From: Serripes groenlandicus | Taxonomy: Eukaryota; Mollusca; Bivalvia; Cardiida; Cardiidae | Direction of reading: 5' to 3' | NCBI GenBank assembly: GCA_031761405.1 | Contig: JASEVX010000175.1 | Location: 1 to 64,000, forward strand | DNA: 64,000 nucleotides | Part shown: positions 1 to 9,199 of the stretch, one piece after another | Position numbering within the stretch: the stretch's first letter is position 1 | Layout of the letters: every line of letters begins with the position of its first letter | Translations under genes and position numbers: made by a program | Notes under the pieces: model-generated | The model's input: only the letters and a program-made list of their open reading frames with translations | The model's database searches: none | What the model was told of the DNA's origin: nothing

Positions 1-2080
1 ACTTTGCCTTGTGCAGGATACCGTCAACCGCGAAGAGAACCTTCCTGTCGTCCTGGTTGATACATATCTGCTTGAGAGTAAGGGTAGGGATCTTTCTTTT
101 CCTATTGGACGTCTGGGGTTGGCTGTCCTCTAGTGTAGTCTCTAAGGAGGACCATCCTCGCTTCCACTGCTCAAATCCAGGAATCCGGTTGACACACCAT
201 ATCTTTACCTGTGCCCTGGCGAAATGGGCTTCCTTGGACTGAAACGCAGGGAGTGATCCGTGGGCCTCGACATATCCCTTAGGATCTCTTGCAAAGAAGA
301 ACATGTTTGATGTGGTGAGGGTCTTCTTTGGCATGGCTACATAAACAGCATAGTGAGATCCCTTCACGTGACGACTTAGATCCTGTGGATATCGGAACTC
401 TCTTTGATCTGAGTCTACACACCAAGGGCAAATGACTCCTGTATCCGTGTGTTGCGCCTTAATCATGTGGCTGGTTAGGTCCCGTTTGGTCATGAAGTTG
501 GCAGGGCACTTCTCACAGGCATATTCTACCTCATTTGATGGCTTCCGGGAGCGGGCGGAGGGTAGTTGGTATTTCCTGGAAGCTGCAAATAGATTCAGGA
601 TATTAAGACCTAACTTAAATAGGTATGTTCCTATGAAGACTGCTGTTTTAATTACACATTTTGAAGGCTTACATTTTAAATTTGCTTGCTGAAGTCTCTG
701 AAATATGCGTTCTAGTCGCGTGAAACCTTCGTCTACTGATTTACTTGGGATGATTATATCATCCATGTAAAGGAGGCATTCCACCCATTGTAAGCCGCGT
801 AAGACGTTTTCCATGAGACGCTCGAATGTCGATGGTGCATTTGCAAGACCGAAACTCATAACCGTAAATTGGTAGAGCCCCATAGTTGTAGCGAATGCCG
901 TTTTCTCCTTGTCTTCTGGCGACATCCCTACTTGCCAGAAGCCGCTATTGAGATCTAAGGATCCAAAGTACTTTGATCCAGACAACGCGTCGATACAGTC
1001 GCCAACCCGAGGGATTGGATACGCATCCTTAACAGTTGCATCATTGACCTTTCTGTAATCAATGCAAAACCTGGGAGTTCCGTCTTTCTTAGTAATTAAA
1101 ACTACGGGAGAGGACCATGCACTATTTGAAGGCTCTATAATACCTCTCTTTAACATTTTATCAATTTCTTCTTTTTCCACTTGACGCTTTCCCAAAGGTA
1201 GGCGTCGTGGAGGTTGCCGAATTGATTGAGAAGTTCCTGTGTTTATCGTATGTTGGACCATGTCAGTTCTACCGATATCTTCCGGATTCTTAGAGAATGC
1301 AGATTGGTATTTAAACAAGAGATTATGAAGACCCTGTTTTTCTAGATCAGATAAGTGAACAGAACTACGTTCGTATAGGTCTAAAAGGTGTTCGGGCAGC
1401 TGGCCATTTTCTGAAGTCTCGTGTACAGTTGCAATTCGGTCTTGACATTTTTCGTTTTCATAATACGATTCACACGAACCCAGATTCGTATTTTTGTGTA
1501 CTGTTATTTCGTTCGGTCCGTAGTTTAACAAATTCAAAGTAAATGTGTGTGATCGAGTGTCGACGATTCCACCCATAACACAAACTTCGCTTTTCGCCAT
1601 AAGTTCAATGCAAGGTTCAATGTAGCCGTCATGAGCCAAATGCTCTCTTAATGGAATCCTAACTGTCACGGGCTTTCGGGTGTGTGATGGGATTCGCACA
1701 GTGTGTTGTAGTTCGACTCTGCATACCTGGTTAGCTTGTCCGCCAGTCCACAGAGGAATGCTTTTGTGACCTATCATAAGACACGATCGTCTGTAATTAA
1801 TATTATCCACATTCTGTGTGAGGAAATCTTGACCTAAAATTCCGTCGGCCTCGATGTCGCTCATAACGAACGGAATATCGAACCGCTCACCTGTCATTTC
1901 GATAACAAGGTCGACGCTTCCCATCACAGACATTGATTCCCCATTTACAGTTTTAAGAACGTTAGACATAGGGCAAAGTTGAAAAGCGCGTTCGCAGCCA
2001 ATTTCTCCCATTTTTGAATTTGAAATCAAGGATGTTGTTGCACCACAGTCTATTAAAAAATTGATGTTGACGGCTCCCAC
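1..2080 (-). CDS. pol: Pol-zinc-finger fusion, left copy, 3' end outside window
   Basis: An open frame covering the equivalent of residues 1-693 of the fusion in the complete copy: aspartic protease, RT, both C2H2 fingers and the start of the linker. Missense differences include Ile-Cys versus Met-Ser near the protease (about 1872) and Cys versus Ser at the RT/finger junction (about 590). No stop or frameshift was seen. Its presence shows that the captured segment belonged to the element before the two copies arose. The 3' end and the second LTR are not visible. Confidence 0.85.
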   Translation of the reverse strand, partial: MGAVNINFLIDCGATTSLISNSKMGEIGCERAFQLCPMSNVLKTVNGESMSVMGSVDLVIEMTGERFDIPFVMSDIEADGILGQDFLTQNVDNINYRRSCLMIGHKSIPLWTGGQANQVCRVELQHTVRIPSHTRKPVTVRIPLREHLAHDGYIEPCIELMAKSEVCVMGGIVDTRSHTFTLNLLNYGPNEITVHKNTNLGSCESYYENEKCQDRIATVHETSENGQLPEHLLDLYERSSVHLSDLEKQGLHNLLFKYQSAFSKNPEDIGRTDMVQHTINTGTSQSIRQPPRRLPLGKRQVEKEEIDKMLKRGIIEPSNSAWSSPVVLITKKDGTPRFCIDYRKVNDATVKDAYPIPRVGDCIDALSGSKYFGSLDLNSGFWQVGMSPEDKEKTAFATTMGLYQFTVMSFGLANAPSTFERLMENVLRGLQWVECLLYMDDIIIPSKSVDEGFTRLERIFQRLQQANLKCKPSKCVIKTAVFIGTYLFKLGLNILNLFAASRKYQLPSARSRKPSNEVEYACEKCPANFMTKRDLTSHMIKAQHTDTGVICPWCVDSDQREFRYPQDLSRHVKGSHYAVYVAMPKKTLTTSNMFFFARDPKGYVEAHGSLPAFQSKEAHFARAQVKIWCVNRIPGFEQWKRGWSSLETTLEDSQPQTSNRKRKIPTLTLKQICINQDDRKVLFAVDGILHKAK

Positions 2081-2226
2081 TGTACATGTGACATAAAAAC
2101 CATTGTCGTAGTGGTTAAATTGCGATCCGGAGCGCGCTGAGTGAACTTCGTCTACTCTCTTACTACTAGTATAAGGCCTATTTGTTGATAATAACGCTGG
2201 CTCTTGGCCCTTAGTGTCAGCGCAGA

Positions 2227-3426
2227 TTAGTTTTCCGACATCGGATTAGATCTAGAAATGTCGGCATTAATCGCATGACCCGGTGCTGCACTCATGTTGT
2301 TTGTGTGATCATTAGAGTAAGGACGATTATTCCCGTTTTGTCCATAATTGTTGTGACGCGGCTTTCCACTTCCGTCATTTTGTCTAGGTCTGGGGTTCGG
2401 GTTACGCGGACATGATCCCCAAAAGTGATCAAGTGCATTACAGCCGAAACATGTTTTGGGATATTGTTGAGACTGTGTCGAACTTTTGCGCGCGCTAGCA
2501 GATTCTATTTTGTCGAGGCGGATTTCGATGCGTTTAATCATTGTTTCTATATCTGGTTTTTCATCACGACCGCCAACCGAATCAAACGCCCTGACGTTTG
2601 AAATTGAAGATCCGAGAATCGACTCGTACCTTTCTATTACAGAAACGACCTCATTAATTGTCCTGCAATTGTTATCCATGCATCTGCACTTCATTTCCGT
2701 AGACACTAATTTATAAAGGTGGTTTACGGCTAGCCGTTCTTGTGAACTATGATCAAAGTCGGGGTAGGCTTTTTGAGCGAGCTGACGAAGGTCATCTGCT
2801 AGTGAAGTAATACTTTCGCCTTTATTGCGACGTCTATTTTCTAGTTTATCTAGCCACAGACACTGGTGTTTACTGCTACTTCCGAATCTATTGGACAGAC
2901 GAGTTGACAGAGCTCTGTAGTCTCGTCGCTCGTTTTCAGTGAGGCTCGTGTAAAAGTTTCGCGCGGCGCCTCTTAAACTAGCGGCTAGCATCAAAACACG
3001 AGTTCGGTGATCCCACATCGATAATTCAGCGCAGTCTTCGAAATGAGATGCGTATAATTCGAAATTACATGTTCCATCGAACGTGTCGGGTTTCATTATT
3101 GTTGCATGATGTGATCTATGCGGCACTTGAACGTCGCCGCGATTGTTGAAATATTCCTGTCGACTACTCTGGTCACAAGAAGTAAACCTTGATGTATTGT
3201 CATAACTGTTGTTTACATTATTTGAATAGTTGTTTGGTCCGTTTCTAAAGCGTACGCGCGTCGTATCATCACCATCATGCTTAGACATGTCATGCCTTCT
3301 GTCATCATTGCTTACATTAGAATGAAAACTTTGACTGAAAGAAACGGTTGGTTCGTCGACTCTATCGACTGTCTCATTTTCCGAGCTTTGAACATTGAAG
3401 AAAATGTCAGGGTCTGGCGAAGCCAT
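2227..3426 (-). CDS. gag: Gag polyprotein, left copy
   Basis: A 399-aa structural protein that would form the retrotransposon particle and bind element RNA. The N-terminal 90 residues are polar and Asn/Asp-rich. A capsid-like helical segment spans about residues 100-265, and a single CCHC zinc knuckle (CFGCNALDHFWGSCP) sits near residue 325, followed by an Asn/Arg-rich basic tail. It starts with ATG shortly downstream of the primer binding site. It differs from the other copy at one residue (Thr versus Met in the N-terminal third). The stop lies where the pol frame opens, so pol is probably reached by frameshifting. Confidence 0.9.
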   Translation of the reverse strand: MASPDPDIFFNVQSSENETVDRVDEPTVSFSQSFHSNVSNDDRRHDMSKHDGDDTTRVRFRNGPNNYSNNVNNSYDNTSRFTSCDQSSRQEYFNNRGDVQVPHRSHHATIMKPDTFDGTCNFELYASHFEDCAELSMWDHRTRVLMLAASLRGAARNFYTSLTENERRDYRALSTRLSNRFGSSSKHQCLWLDKLENRRRNKGESITSLADDLRQLAQKAYPDFDHSSQERLAVNHLYKLVSTEMKCRCMDNNCRTINEVVSVIERYESILGSSISNVRAFDSVGGRDEKPDIETMIKRIEIRLDKIESASARKSSTQSQQYPKTCFGCNALDHFWGSCPRNPNPRPRQNDGSGKPRHNNYGQNGNNRPYSNDHTNNMSAAPGHAINADISRSNPMSEN

Positions 3427-3549
3427 GTTTATTAAAAGGGAGGAGACTTAAACTACACTGTTGAATATATATAGAACTTTTTAAAACAATCTACGTTTCT
3501 GAATGACGCGGCTCGATCAATCGATTAAATTTGGCAATGTCTTAATCGA

Positions 3550-3563
3550 CACTTCTGACACCA
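3550..3563 (-). other. Primer binding site, left copy
   Basis: Minus-strand TGGTGTCAGAAGTG begins four bases after the LTR end. The first 12 bases are the expected complement of a Leu-type tRNA 3' end plus CCA; the tRNA assignment is inferred from memory of the family, while the TGG start and position are seen directly. Confidence 0.75.
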
Positions 3564-3567
3564 AAAT

Positions 3568-4923
3568 TGTAAGCACCCCAGCCTACGACTGAGCGGTAAC
3601 TTTATCAGGCTATTTATCTTGTCAGGATACCTGAGTAGAATTGCACGTATAAACAAGGCTCTACGTAGAAGTTTCTCTCTCTCTATAGTCGTTGTTGTAG
3701 TTCTAATTAAGCTGTAGAGAAGTTCGATGCAGGGTTGTGTAGGTTCTAGTAAGAGTTGTAGTTAGAGCACCGTTTATACTGAACGAGAATTCGTAGTGAA
3801 TTGCATAGACCTCGGAATAACGTAGCGTAAAAAGAAATAACGAATTCAAAGTCTTTTGAAGTTTAAATAATGCATAATGTTTAATAATAATAATAATAAT
3901 TCAACCAAATGATGATGATGATGATGAATAACGTTTAACAATTAAGTGACCAGCCGCCGAAACGCACCAAGCATACCCATGCAGTTGCTTTAATTTGTAG
4001 CGAACATAATACAGTTGGAGATAATAAATAGCATGGCTATTTTCCCCTATATAGTTGTTATAAATACTTAGGTTAATAACCTTTCGGAATAACGTAGCTC
4101 GATGTTTCTGTTTGGTGATTCATTGTTGTCTAAAATTCAAAGGGCGGTTTCAAACTTGACGACTGGTAAAGAGGACTGGTGCGTTGCGACTTTTATAGCC
4201 ATTGGATGCTGGCGAGGATGCTGGCGAGCTGCAATCCAATCAGAGGCGCTCTTTCAGATGCCAGCATACTGGCAACTCTGAATGAGTGCTTCGGTCGGAT
4301 TTGACAGCCGAAGAAAACAACACTATTACTTCTATAATAATAAAACGGTATGCCATAAGGGCAGAAACCGAAACCACAGGAGATTAGAAATAATCCTATT
4401 AAATAATCATTCATTTCAACATACGTAGAAAACATCTGAAACGACGAATCGAGTGCGCCAGCATCGGCCCAGCATTCCGCAAAATAAACGAACAAATAGT
4501 TCTTCGCCAGCATCGATAAATAGCTGGGAATAAACTATTATTCACAGCTAAAAAACATATTTCTTAAATACTATCAATATAAGTAATAATGTAAAACTCT
4601 TAATACATTGTATAATTAAGTGCATATCCTAAAATGCCTGAAAAGGAAATTCATACGCCGTGACCGGAAAATACACATGGCGCCACCAGTCCAAAATGTA
4701 AATAGATAACAGCTATGCTGGCGATTCAAATTCTGGGGTAATAAGTTAATGAGAATCATAAAATGGAGACTAGATCAGTCGTACATATCATAATCCATTT
4801 AACTATGTCAGCGAATGTGGAAAATCGGGCTGTTTCGAGATGAAAATTAAGTAAGTGTCAAAAATAACTTGTACATATACCCGGATACACTTATATTCGG
4901 ATATGCCTGTGCAGGCTATTACA
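3568..4923 (-). repeat. Shared LTR (3' LTR of right copy, 5' LTR of left copy)
   Basis: A 1356-bp LTR with TG..CA ends inside a 5-bp terminal inverted repeat (TGTAA/TTACA). It is followed on the minus strand by a primer binding site and preceded by a G-rich polypurine run, which fixes both boundaries. It contains short AAT and GAT microsatellites near 3882-3926 and a TATAAAAG box. Confidence 0.9.
4190..4197 (-). promoter_or_regulatory. LTR promoter TATA box (shared LTR)
   Basis: Minus-strand TATAAAAG with a CCAAT pentamer immediately upstream (4201-4205). The U3/R boundary is expected some 25-30 bp downstream, near 4165. The upstream U3 holds at least six copies of a GCTGGCG-type motif. Confidence 0.55.
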
Positions 4924-4934
4924 CTTCCCCCACC
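4924..4934 (-). other. Polypurine tract of the complete element
   Basis: Minus-strand GGTGGGGGAAG directly abuts the 3' LTR. It proves that the region between the captured gene and the LTR is the genuine 3' end of the element and not host flank. Confidence 0.8.
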
Positions 4935-5376
4935 TTAAAATATAAACTTCTCCTGAAGTTTGAATATATTTAATAAGTAACGATAACTTAACTAATGCTG
5001 ATGAATATGTTTGATAATTATTTGTTAACTGTAAATGTCCACTTAAGTTTATTGTCATGTCACTGAATTTAATTGAATTTTAATTGAGTGCGCGTCATGT
5101 ACTACAAACGCTAAAAGTTTATTTTATTCACTTCGGATATGGACGGAATTAACAGACAAGTACATTCACAGGTAAGTCCTTAAAACTTAATAATTAAATT
5201 TCTTAAAACACATAATTAACACTTGAATATATTATTTATCACAGTCCTGTTAATATGAGCTCCTAATCATCGTGGTCCTTGCATTACTTGAAATCATCTG
5301 GAAAGGAAAGGAATAGCATCTGTCTTCGGAGGTTGGTTTGTTGATTTACATCTTAAGTACAATATATTGTTCATCT
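4935..5376 (-). other. 3' untranslated segment of the element
   Basis: AT-rich, without an open frame, between the displaced C-terminal frame and the polypurine tract. The 3' breakpoint between captured sequence and original retrotransposon sequence must lie here, but I cannot place it. Confidence 0.5.
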
Positions 5377-5844
5377 TTAATTATCTTGTTGTAGTCGAAG
5401 AGGGACGTGGAGATCATGGGTCAGAGTACCGGCATCACCGCCTTCATATGCCTGAACAAGGGATTCCTCAGTTTGAAGATAATCTTCTGACGGGTTGACA
5501 GCTATCCGTCTGACCACGTTGTAGTTTCCTATCAACATATCGACAATGGCGCTGTCTCTAACAAGGGTTGTTCCAGGGAGTACAAGGTGGTTGTACATAA
5601 ATACAAGCTCACTCCTGGTTTGGCCTGACCATGTGTCTTCTAGGGAGATGGCTGCCCATTCTACAGCAAATAGTTTACAGTCAGCAGACATTGACTTCCA
5701 ACCCTTTGGTGGCCAGGATAAAGTAGGGGTGAGAACAATGGATTCCTCGGGGACTGCACCCCATTCACGGCGTCCGGTGGCAATAACGGTAGAGATCCTG
5801 CCAATAGAAGGTGTTTGGCTCTTTCTTGCAGGATGCGAGCAGGT
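5377..5844 (-). CDS. Displaced C-terminal frame of the captured gene
   Basis: An open frame of about 155 codons, offset from the fusion ORF, overlaps its last 180 bases and runs on to a stop at 5377. Its residues look like ordinary globular protein (for example WGAVPEES, KLFAVEWAAISLED, VDMLIGNYNVVRRIAVN), whereas the overlapping tail of the main frame is low-quality. It is closed upstream by TGA at 5845-5847. A one-base change between about 5822 and 5844 therefore best explains the switch. This could be a real mutation or an assembly error; translational frameshifting is possible but no slippery site was noticed. The corresponding stretch of the left copy is outside the window. Confidence 0.6.
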   Translation of the reverse strand, partial: TCSHPARKSQTPSIGRISTVIATGRREWGAVPEESIVLTPTLSWPPKGWKSMSADCKLFAVEWAAISLEDTWSGQTRSELVFMYNHLVLPGTTLVRDSAIVDMLIGNYNVVRRIAVNPSEDYLQTEESLVQAYEGGDAGTLTHDLHVPLRLQQDN

Positions 5845-8800
5845 TCAGACATCATTTGAGGAACTGTTGAGGTTGATGGAGCGGTGGTCAAGGCGGTCCC
5901 AATGGCTGGAATATCAGGGGAATGATCAGTTGTTGAGGCAATCAATGCAGGGGTGGTTTCTGACTTGGAGGATGAAGGGGCGATGATGGCATCAATCAAG
6001 AGTGTAGGTGTCACAGAAGCGGTGGTCACCGGCTTGGAAGATAAAGGGGCGATGATGGCATCAATCAAGGGTGTAGGTGTCACAGAAGCGGCGGTCACCG
6101 TCTTGGAAGATAAAGGGGCGATGATGGCATCAATCAAGGGTGTAGGTGTCACAGAAGCGGTGGTCACCGGCTGAGCAGAGGAAGCTATGGTGATGGTATC
6201 ATATAAGGATGTTGATGTTGTAGAAGAGAGTATAACTGGTAAATCAGATGGAGTGTTCATGCTGGAATCGGGCGAGGATGTAGTTGTCGAAGAAGAGGAG
6301 ATGAATAACTCAGCAGATAGGGAAGGTGAAGACAAACTTTCTGGCCTTGGATAGGTCAAGCTGTGTGAGGATACTGGTGCTGAGTTGTTGTTGTTGTTGT
6401 TTACTGATTTGTCTACAAAGGTGTCTTGAAGGGCTTCCTGAAGAAAGTCTGGGTTCACAGGCAGGTTGTCAAGTCCAACAGGGTGGTAATAGAGGGGGAA
6501 TCCCTCAGGAGAAAATGAGACTCCTTCAGATTGGATGAACGAAGGGTAATCTGGGTCATATTCCTCGCAAAAGAAAATTGGCGTGGGCGAACGGAGGCCT
6601 GGTGATTGTCGAGCAGGATCATGAGTCGGGGTGAGGGGGTCTGTAGTTGGCTGAGGGAAGAAATCGGATACCGGCTGGAAAGTGTTTGTCGACGCAGGAG
6701 TGGCGGGCTGGATATGTGATGCTGTAGTTGCAGGCAAAGAGGTGGTCATGGTGTCTGGTTTGAAGAGCTTGCTATGATCAGTGGTGCTCGAATAAATATT
6801 CTGTATAACAGATGGTGGCATTTCAAGGAGAGCGGCTAGATTTTCCTTGGAAATGTCTGATGAAGAGGTCATGGTCCAACTAACACCGGAGGGTACTACA
6901 AATCGCTCTAGCTCCATCATGGAACGTATGAGCTTAGAGCCGATGTCGGGGTCCGAAACTGATTCCTTAGATAACTTTGCCTTGTGCAGGATACCGTCAA
7001 CCGCGAAGAGAACCTTCCTGTCGTCCTGGTTGATACATATCTGCTTGAGAGTAAGGGTAGGGATCTTTCTTTTCCTATTGGACGTCTGGGGTTGGCTGTC
7101 CTCTAGTGTAGTCTCTAAGGAGGACCATCCTCGCTTCCACTGCTCAAATCCAGGAATCCGGTTGACACACCATATCTTTACCTGTGCCCTGGCGAAATGG
7201 GCTTCCTTGGACTGAAACGCAGGGAGTGATCCGTGGGCCTCGACATATCCCTTAGGATCTCTTGCAAAGAAGAACATGTTTGATGTGGTGAGGGTCTTCT
7301 TTGGCATGGCTACATAAACAGCATAGTGAGATCCCTTCACGTGACGACTTAGATCCTGTGGATATCGGAACTCTCTTTGATCTGAGTCTACACACCAAGG
7401 GCAAATGACTCCTGTATCCGTGTGTTGCGCCTTAATCATGTGGCTGGTTAGGTCCCGTTTGGTCATGAAGTTGGCAGGGCACTTCTCACAGGCATATTCT
7501 ACCTCATTTGATGGCTTCCGGGAGCGGGCGGAGGGTAGTTGGTATTTCCTGCAAGCTGCAAATAGATTCAGGATATTAAGACCTAACTTAAATAGGTATG
7601 TTCCTATGAAGACTGCTGTTTTAATTACACATTTTGAAGGCTTACATTTTAAATTTGCTTGCTGAAGTCTCTGAAATATGCGTTCTAGTCGCGTGAAACC
7701 TTCGTCTACTGATTTACTTGGGATGATTATATCATCCATGTAAAGGAGGCATTCCACCCATTGTAAGCCGCGTAAGACGTTTTCCATGAGACGCTCGAAT
7801 GTCGATGGTGCATTTGCAAGACCGAAACTCATAACCGTAAATTGGTAGAGCCCCATAGTTGTAGCGAATGCCGTTTTCTCCTTGTCTTCTGGCGACATCC
7901 CTACTTGCCAGAAGCCGCTATTGAGATCTAAGGATCCAAAGTACTTTGATCCAGACAACGCGTCGATACAGTCGCCAACCCGAGGGATTGGATACGCATC
8001 CTTAACAGTTGCATCATTGACCTTTCTGTAATCAATGCAAAACCTGGGAGTTCCGTCTTTCTTAGTAATTAAAACTACGGGAGAGGACCATGCACTATTT
8101 GAAGGCTCTATAATACCTCTCTTTAACATTTTATCAATTTCTTCTTTTTCCACTTGACGCTTTCCCAAAGGTAGGCGTCGTGGAGGTTGCCGAATTGATT
8201 GAGAAGTTCCTGTGTTTATCGTATGTTGGACCATGTCAGTTCTACCGATATCTTCCGGATTCTTAGAGAATGCAGATTGGTATTTAAACAAGAGATTATG
8301 AAGACCCTGTTTTTCTAGATCAGATAAGTGAACAGAACTACGTTCGTATAGGTCTAAAAGGTGTTCGGGCAGCTGGCCATTTTCTGAAGTCTCGTGTACA
8401 GTTGCAATTCGGTCTTGACATTTTTCGTTTTCATAATACGATTCACACGAACCCAGATTCGTATTTTTGTGTACTGTTATTTCGTTCGGTCCGTAGTTTA
8501 ACAAATTCAAAGTAAATGTGTGTGATCGAGTGTCGACGATTCCACCCATAACACAAACTTCGCTTTTCGCCATAAGTTCAATGCAAGGTTCAATGTAGCC
8601 GTCATGAGCCAAATGCTCTCTTAATGGAATCCTAACTGTCACGGGCTTTCGGGTGTGTGATGGGATTCGCACAGTGTGTTGTAGTTCGACTCTGCATACC
8701 TGGTTAGCTTGTCCGCCAGTCCACAGAGGAATGCTTTTGTGACCTATCATAAGACACGATCGTCTGTAATTAATATTATCCACATTCTGTGTGAGGAAAT

Positions 8801-9053
8801 CTTGACCTAAAATTCCGTCGGCCTCGATGTCGCAGATAACGAACGGAATATCGAACCGCTCACCTGTCATTTCGATAACAAGGTCGACGCTTCCCATCAC
8901 AGACATTGATTCCCCATTTACAGTTTTAAGAACGTTAGACATAGGGCAAAGTTGAAAAGCGCGTTCGCAGCCAATTTCTCCCATTTTTGAATTTGAAATC
9001 AAGGATGTTGTTGCACCACAGTCTATTAAAAAATTGATGTTGACGGCTCCCAC
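5661..9053 (-). CDS. pol: Protease-RT fused in frame to a C2H2 zinc-finger and Ser/Thr-rich protein
   Basis: An 1130-residue frame counted from a GTG at 9053; it is open further upstream to the gag stop. Aspartic protease: DCGATTS at residues 11-17, with ILGQDF at 81-86. RT palm about 300-475: FCIDYR, the catalytic Asp of SLDLNSG, FGLANAPSTF and LLYMDDII (437-444). After KPSKC (471-475) the RT thumb stops. From about 515 comes a different protein: a finger with C522, C525, H538, H544; a second with C551, C554, H571, H576; a basic RKRKIP patch; then about 350 residues rich in Ser, Thr and Pro, six Asn in a row and three 23-residue repeats (about 962-1031). RNase H and integrase, normally next in Ty3/gypsy pol, are missing. 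The last ~55 residues appear to be out of frame. The captured protein's function is unknown; DNA binding is inferred from the fingers. Confidence 0.88.
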   Translation of the reverse strand: MGAVNINFLIDCGATTSLISNSKMGEIGCERAFQLCPMSNVLKTVNGESMSVMGSVDLVIEMTGERFDIPFVICDIEADGILGQDFLTQNVDNINYRRSCLMIGHKSIPLWTGGQANQVCRVELQHTVRIPSHTRKPVTVRIPLREHLAHDGYIEPCIELMAKSEVCVMGGIVDTRSHTFTLNLLNYGPNEITVHKNTNLGSCESYYENEKCQDRIATVHETSENGQLPEHLLDLYERSSVHLSDLEKQGLHNLLFKYQSAFSKNPEDIGRTDMVQHTINTGTSQSIRQPPRRLPLGKRQVEKEEIDKMLKRGIIEPSNSAWSSPVVLITKKDGTPRFCIDYRKVNDATVKDAYPIPRVGDCIDALSGSKYFGSLDLNSGFWQVGMSPEDKEKTAFATTMGLYQFTVMSFGLANAPSTFERLMENVLRGLQWVECLLYMDDIIIPSKSVDEGFTRLERIFQRLQQANLKCKPSKCVIKTAVFIGTYLFKLGLNILNLFAACRKYQLPSARSRKPSNEVEYACEKCPANFMTKRDLTSHMIKAQHTDTGVICPWCVDSDQREFRYPQDLSRHVKGSHYAVYVAMPKKTLTTSNMFFFARDPKGYVEAHGSLPAFQSKEAHFARAQVKIWCVNRIPGFEQWKRGWSSLETTLEDSQPQTSNRKRKIPTLTLKQICINQDDRKVLFAVDGILHKAKLSKESVSDPDIGSKLIRSMMELERFVVPSGVSWTMTSSSDISKENLAALLEMPPSVIQNIYSSTTDHSKLFKPDTMTTSLPATTASHIQPATPASTNTFQPVSDFFPQPTTDPLTPTHDPARQSPGLRSPTPIFFCEEYDPDYPSFIQSEGVSFSPEGFPLYYHPVGLDNLPVNPDFLQEALQDTFVDKSVNNNNNNSAPVSSHSLTYPRPESLSSPSLSAELFISSSSTTTSSPDSSMNTPSDLPVILSSTTSTSLYDTITIASSAQPVTTASVTPTPLIDAIIAPLSSKTVTAASVTPTPLIDAIIAPLSSKPVTTASVTPTLLIDAIIAPSSSKSETTPALIASTTDHSPDIPAIGTALTTAPSTSTVPQMMSEPARILQERAKHLLLAGSLPLLPPDAVNGVQSPRNPLFSPLLYPGHQRVGSQCLLTVNYLL
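5966..6175. repeat. 69-bp minisatellite inside the captured coding region
   Basis: Three near-identical 69-bp units encode the 23-residue repeats of the fusion protein. The period is a multiple of three and the units keep the frame, so the repeat expands as protein. A fourth, decayed unit may precede them. Confidence 0.8.
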
Positions 9054-9199
9054 TGTACATGTGACATAAAAACCATTGTCGTAGTGGTTAAATTGCGATC
9101 CGGAGCGCGCTGAGTGAACTTCGTCTACTCTCTTACTACTAGTATAAGGCCTATTTGTTGATAATAACGCTGGCTCTTGGCCCTTAGTGTCAGCGCAGA

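Larger units (their letters stand above)
1..4923 (-). mobile_element. Second tandem copy of the same retrotransposon, cut by the window edge
   Basis: Positions 1-4923 match 6974-11896 without any indel at a constant offset of 6973 bp; I saw about nine substitutions. The match stops exactly at the LTR terminus (4923), after which position 4924 starts the polypurine tract of the neighbouring copy. The LTR at 3568-4923 is therefore both the 5' LTR of this copy and the 3' LTR of the next one. The 3' part of this copy, including its own 3' LTR, lies to the left of the window. Substitutions in gag, the protease region and the zinc-finger region show that the copies are not a simple assembly echo. 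Confidence 0.88.

Noticed and set aside
432..692. Plus-strand frames opposite the pol-zinc-finger gene (also 7405-7665 and 5953-6174)
   Set aside because: They lie antisense to the clearly coding minus strand and have no protein features of their own.
4193..4513. A 106-codon open frame inside the U3 of both LTRs
   Set aside because: Hydrophobic, no recognisable domain, overlaps the promoter array and ends beside the TATA box. Its conservation is explained by the recent LTR duplication.
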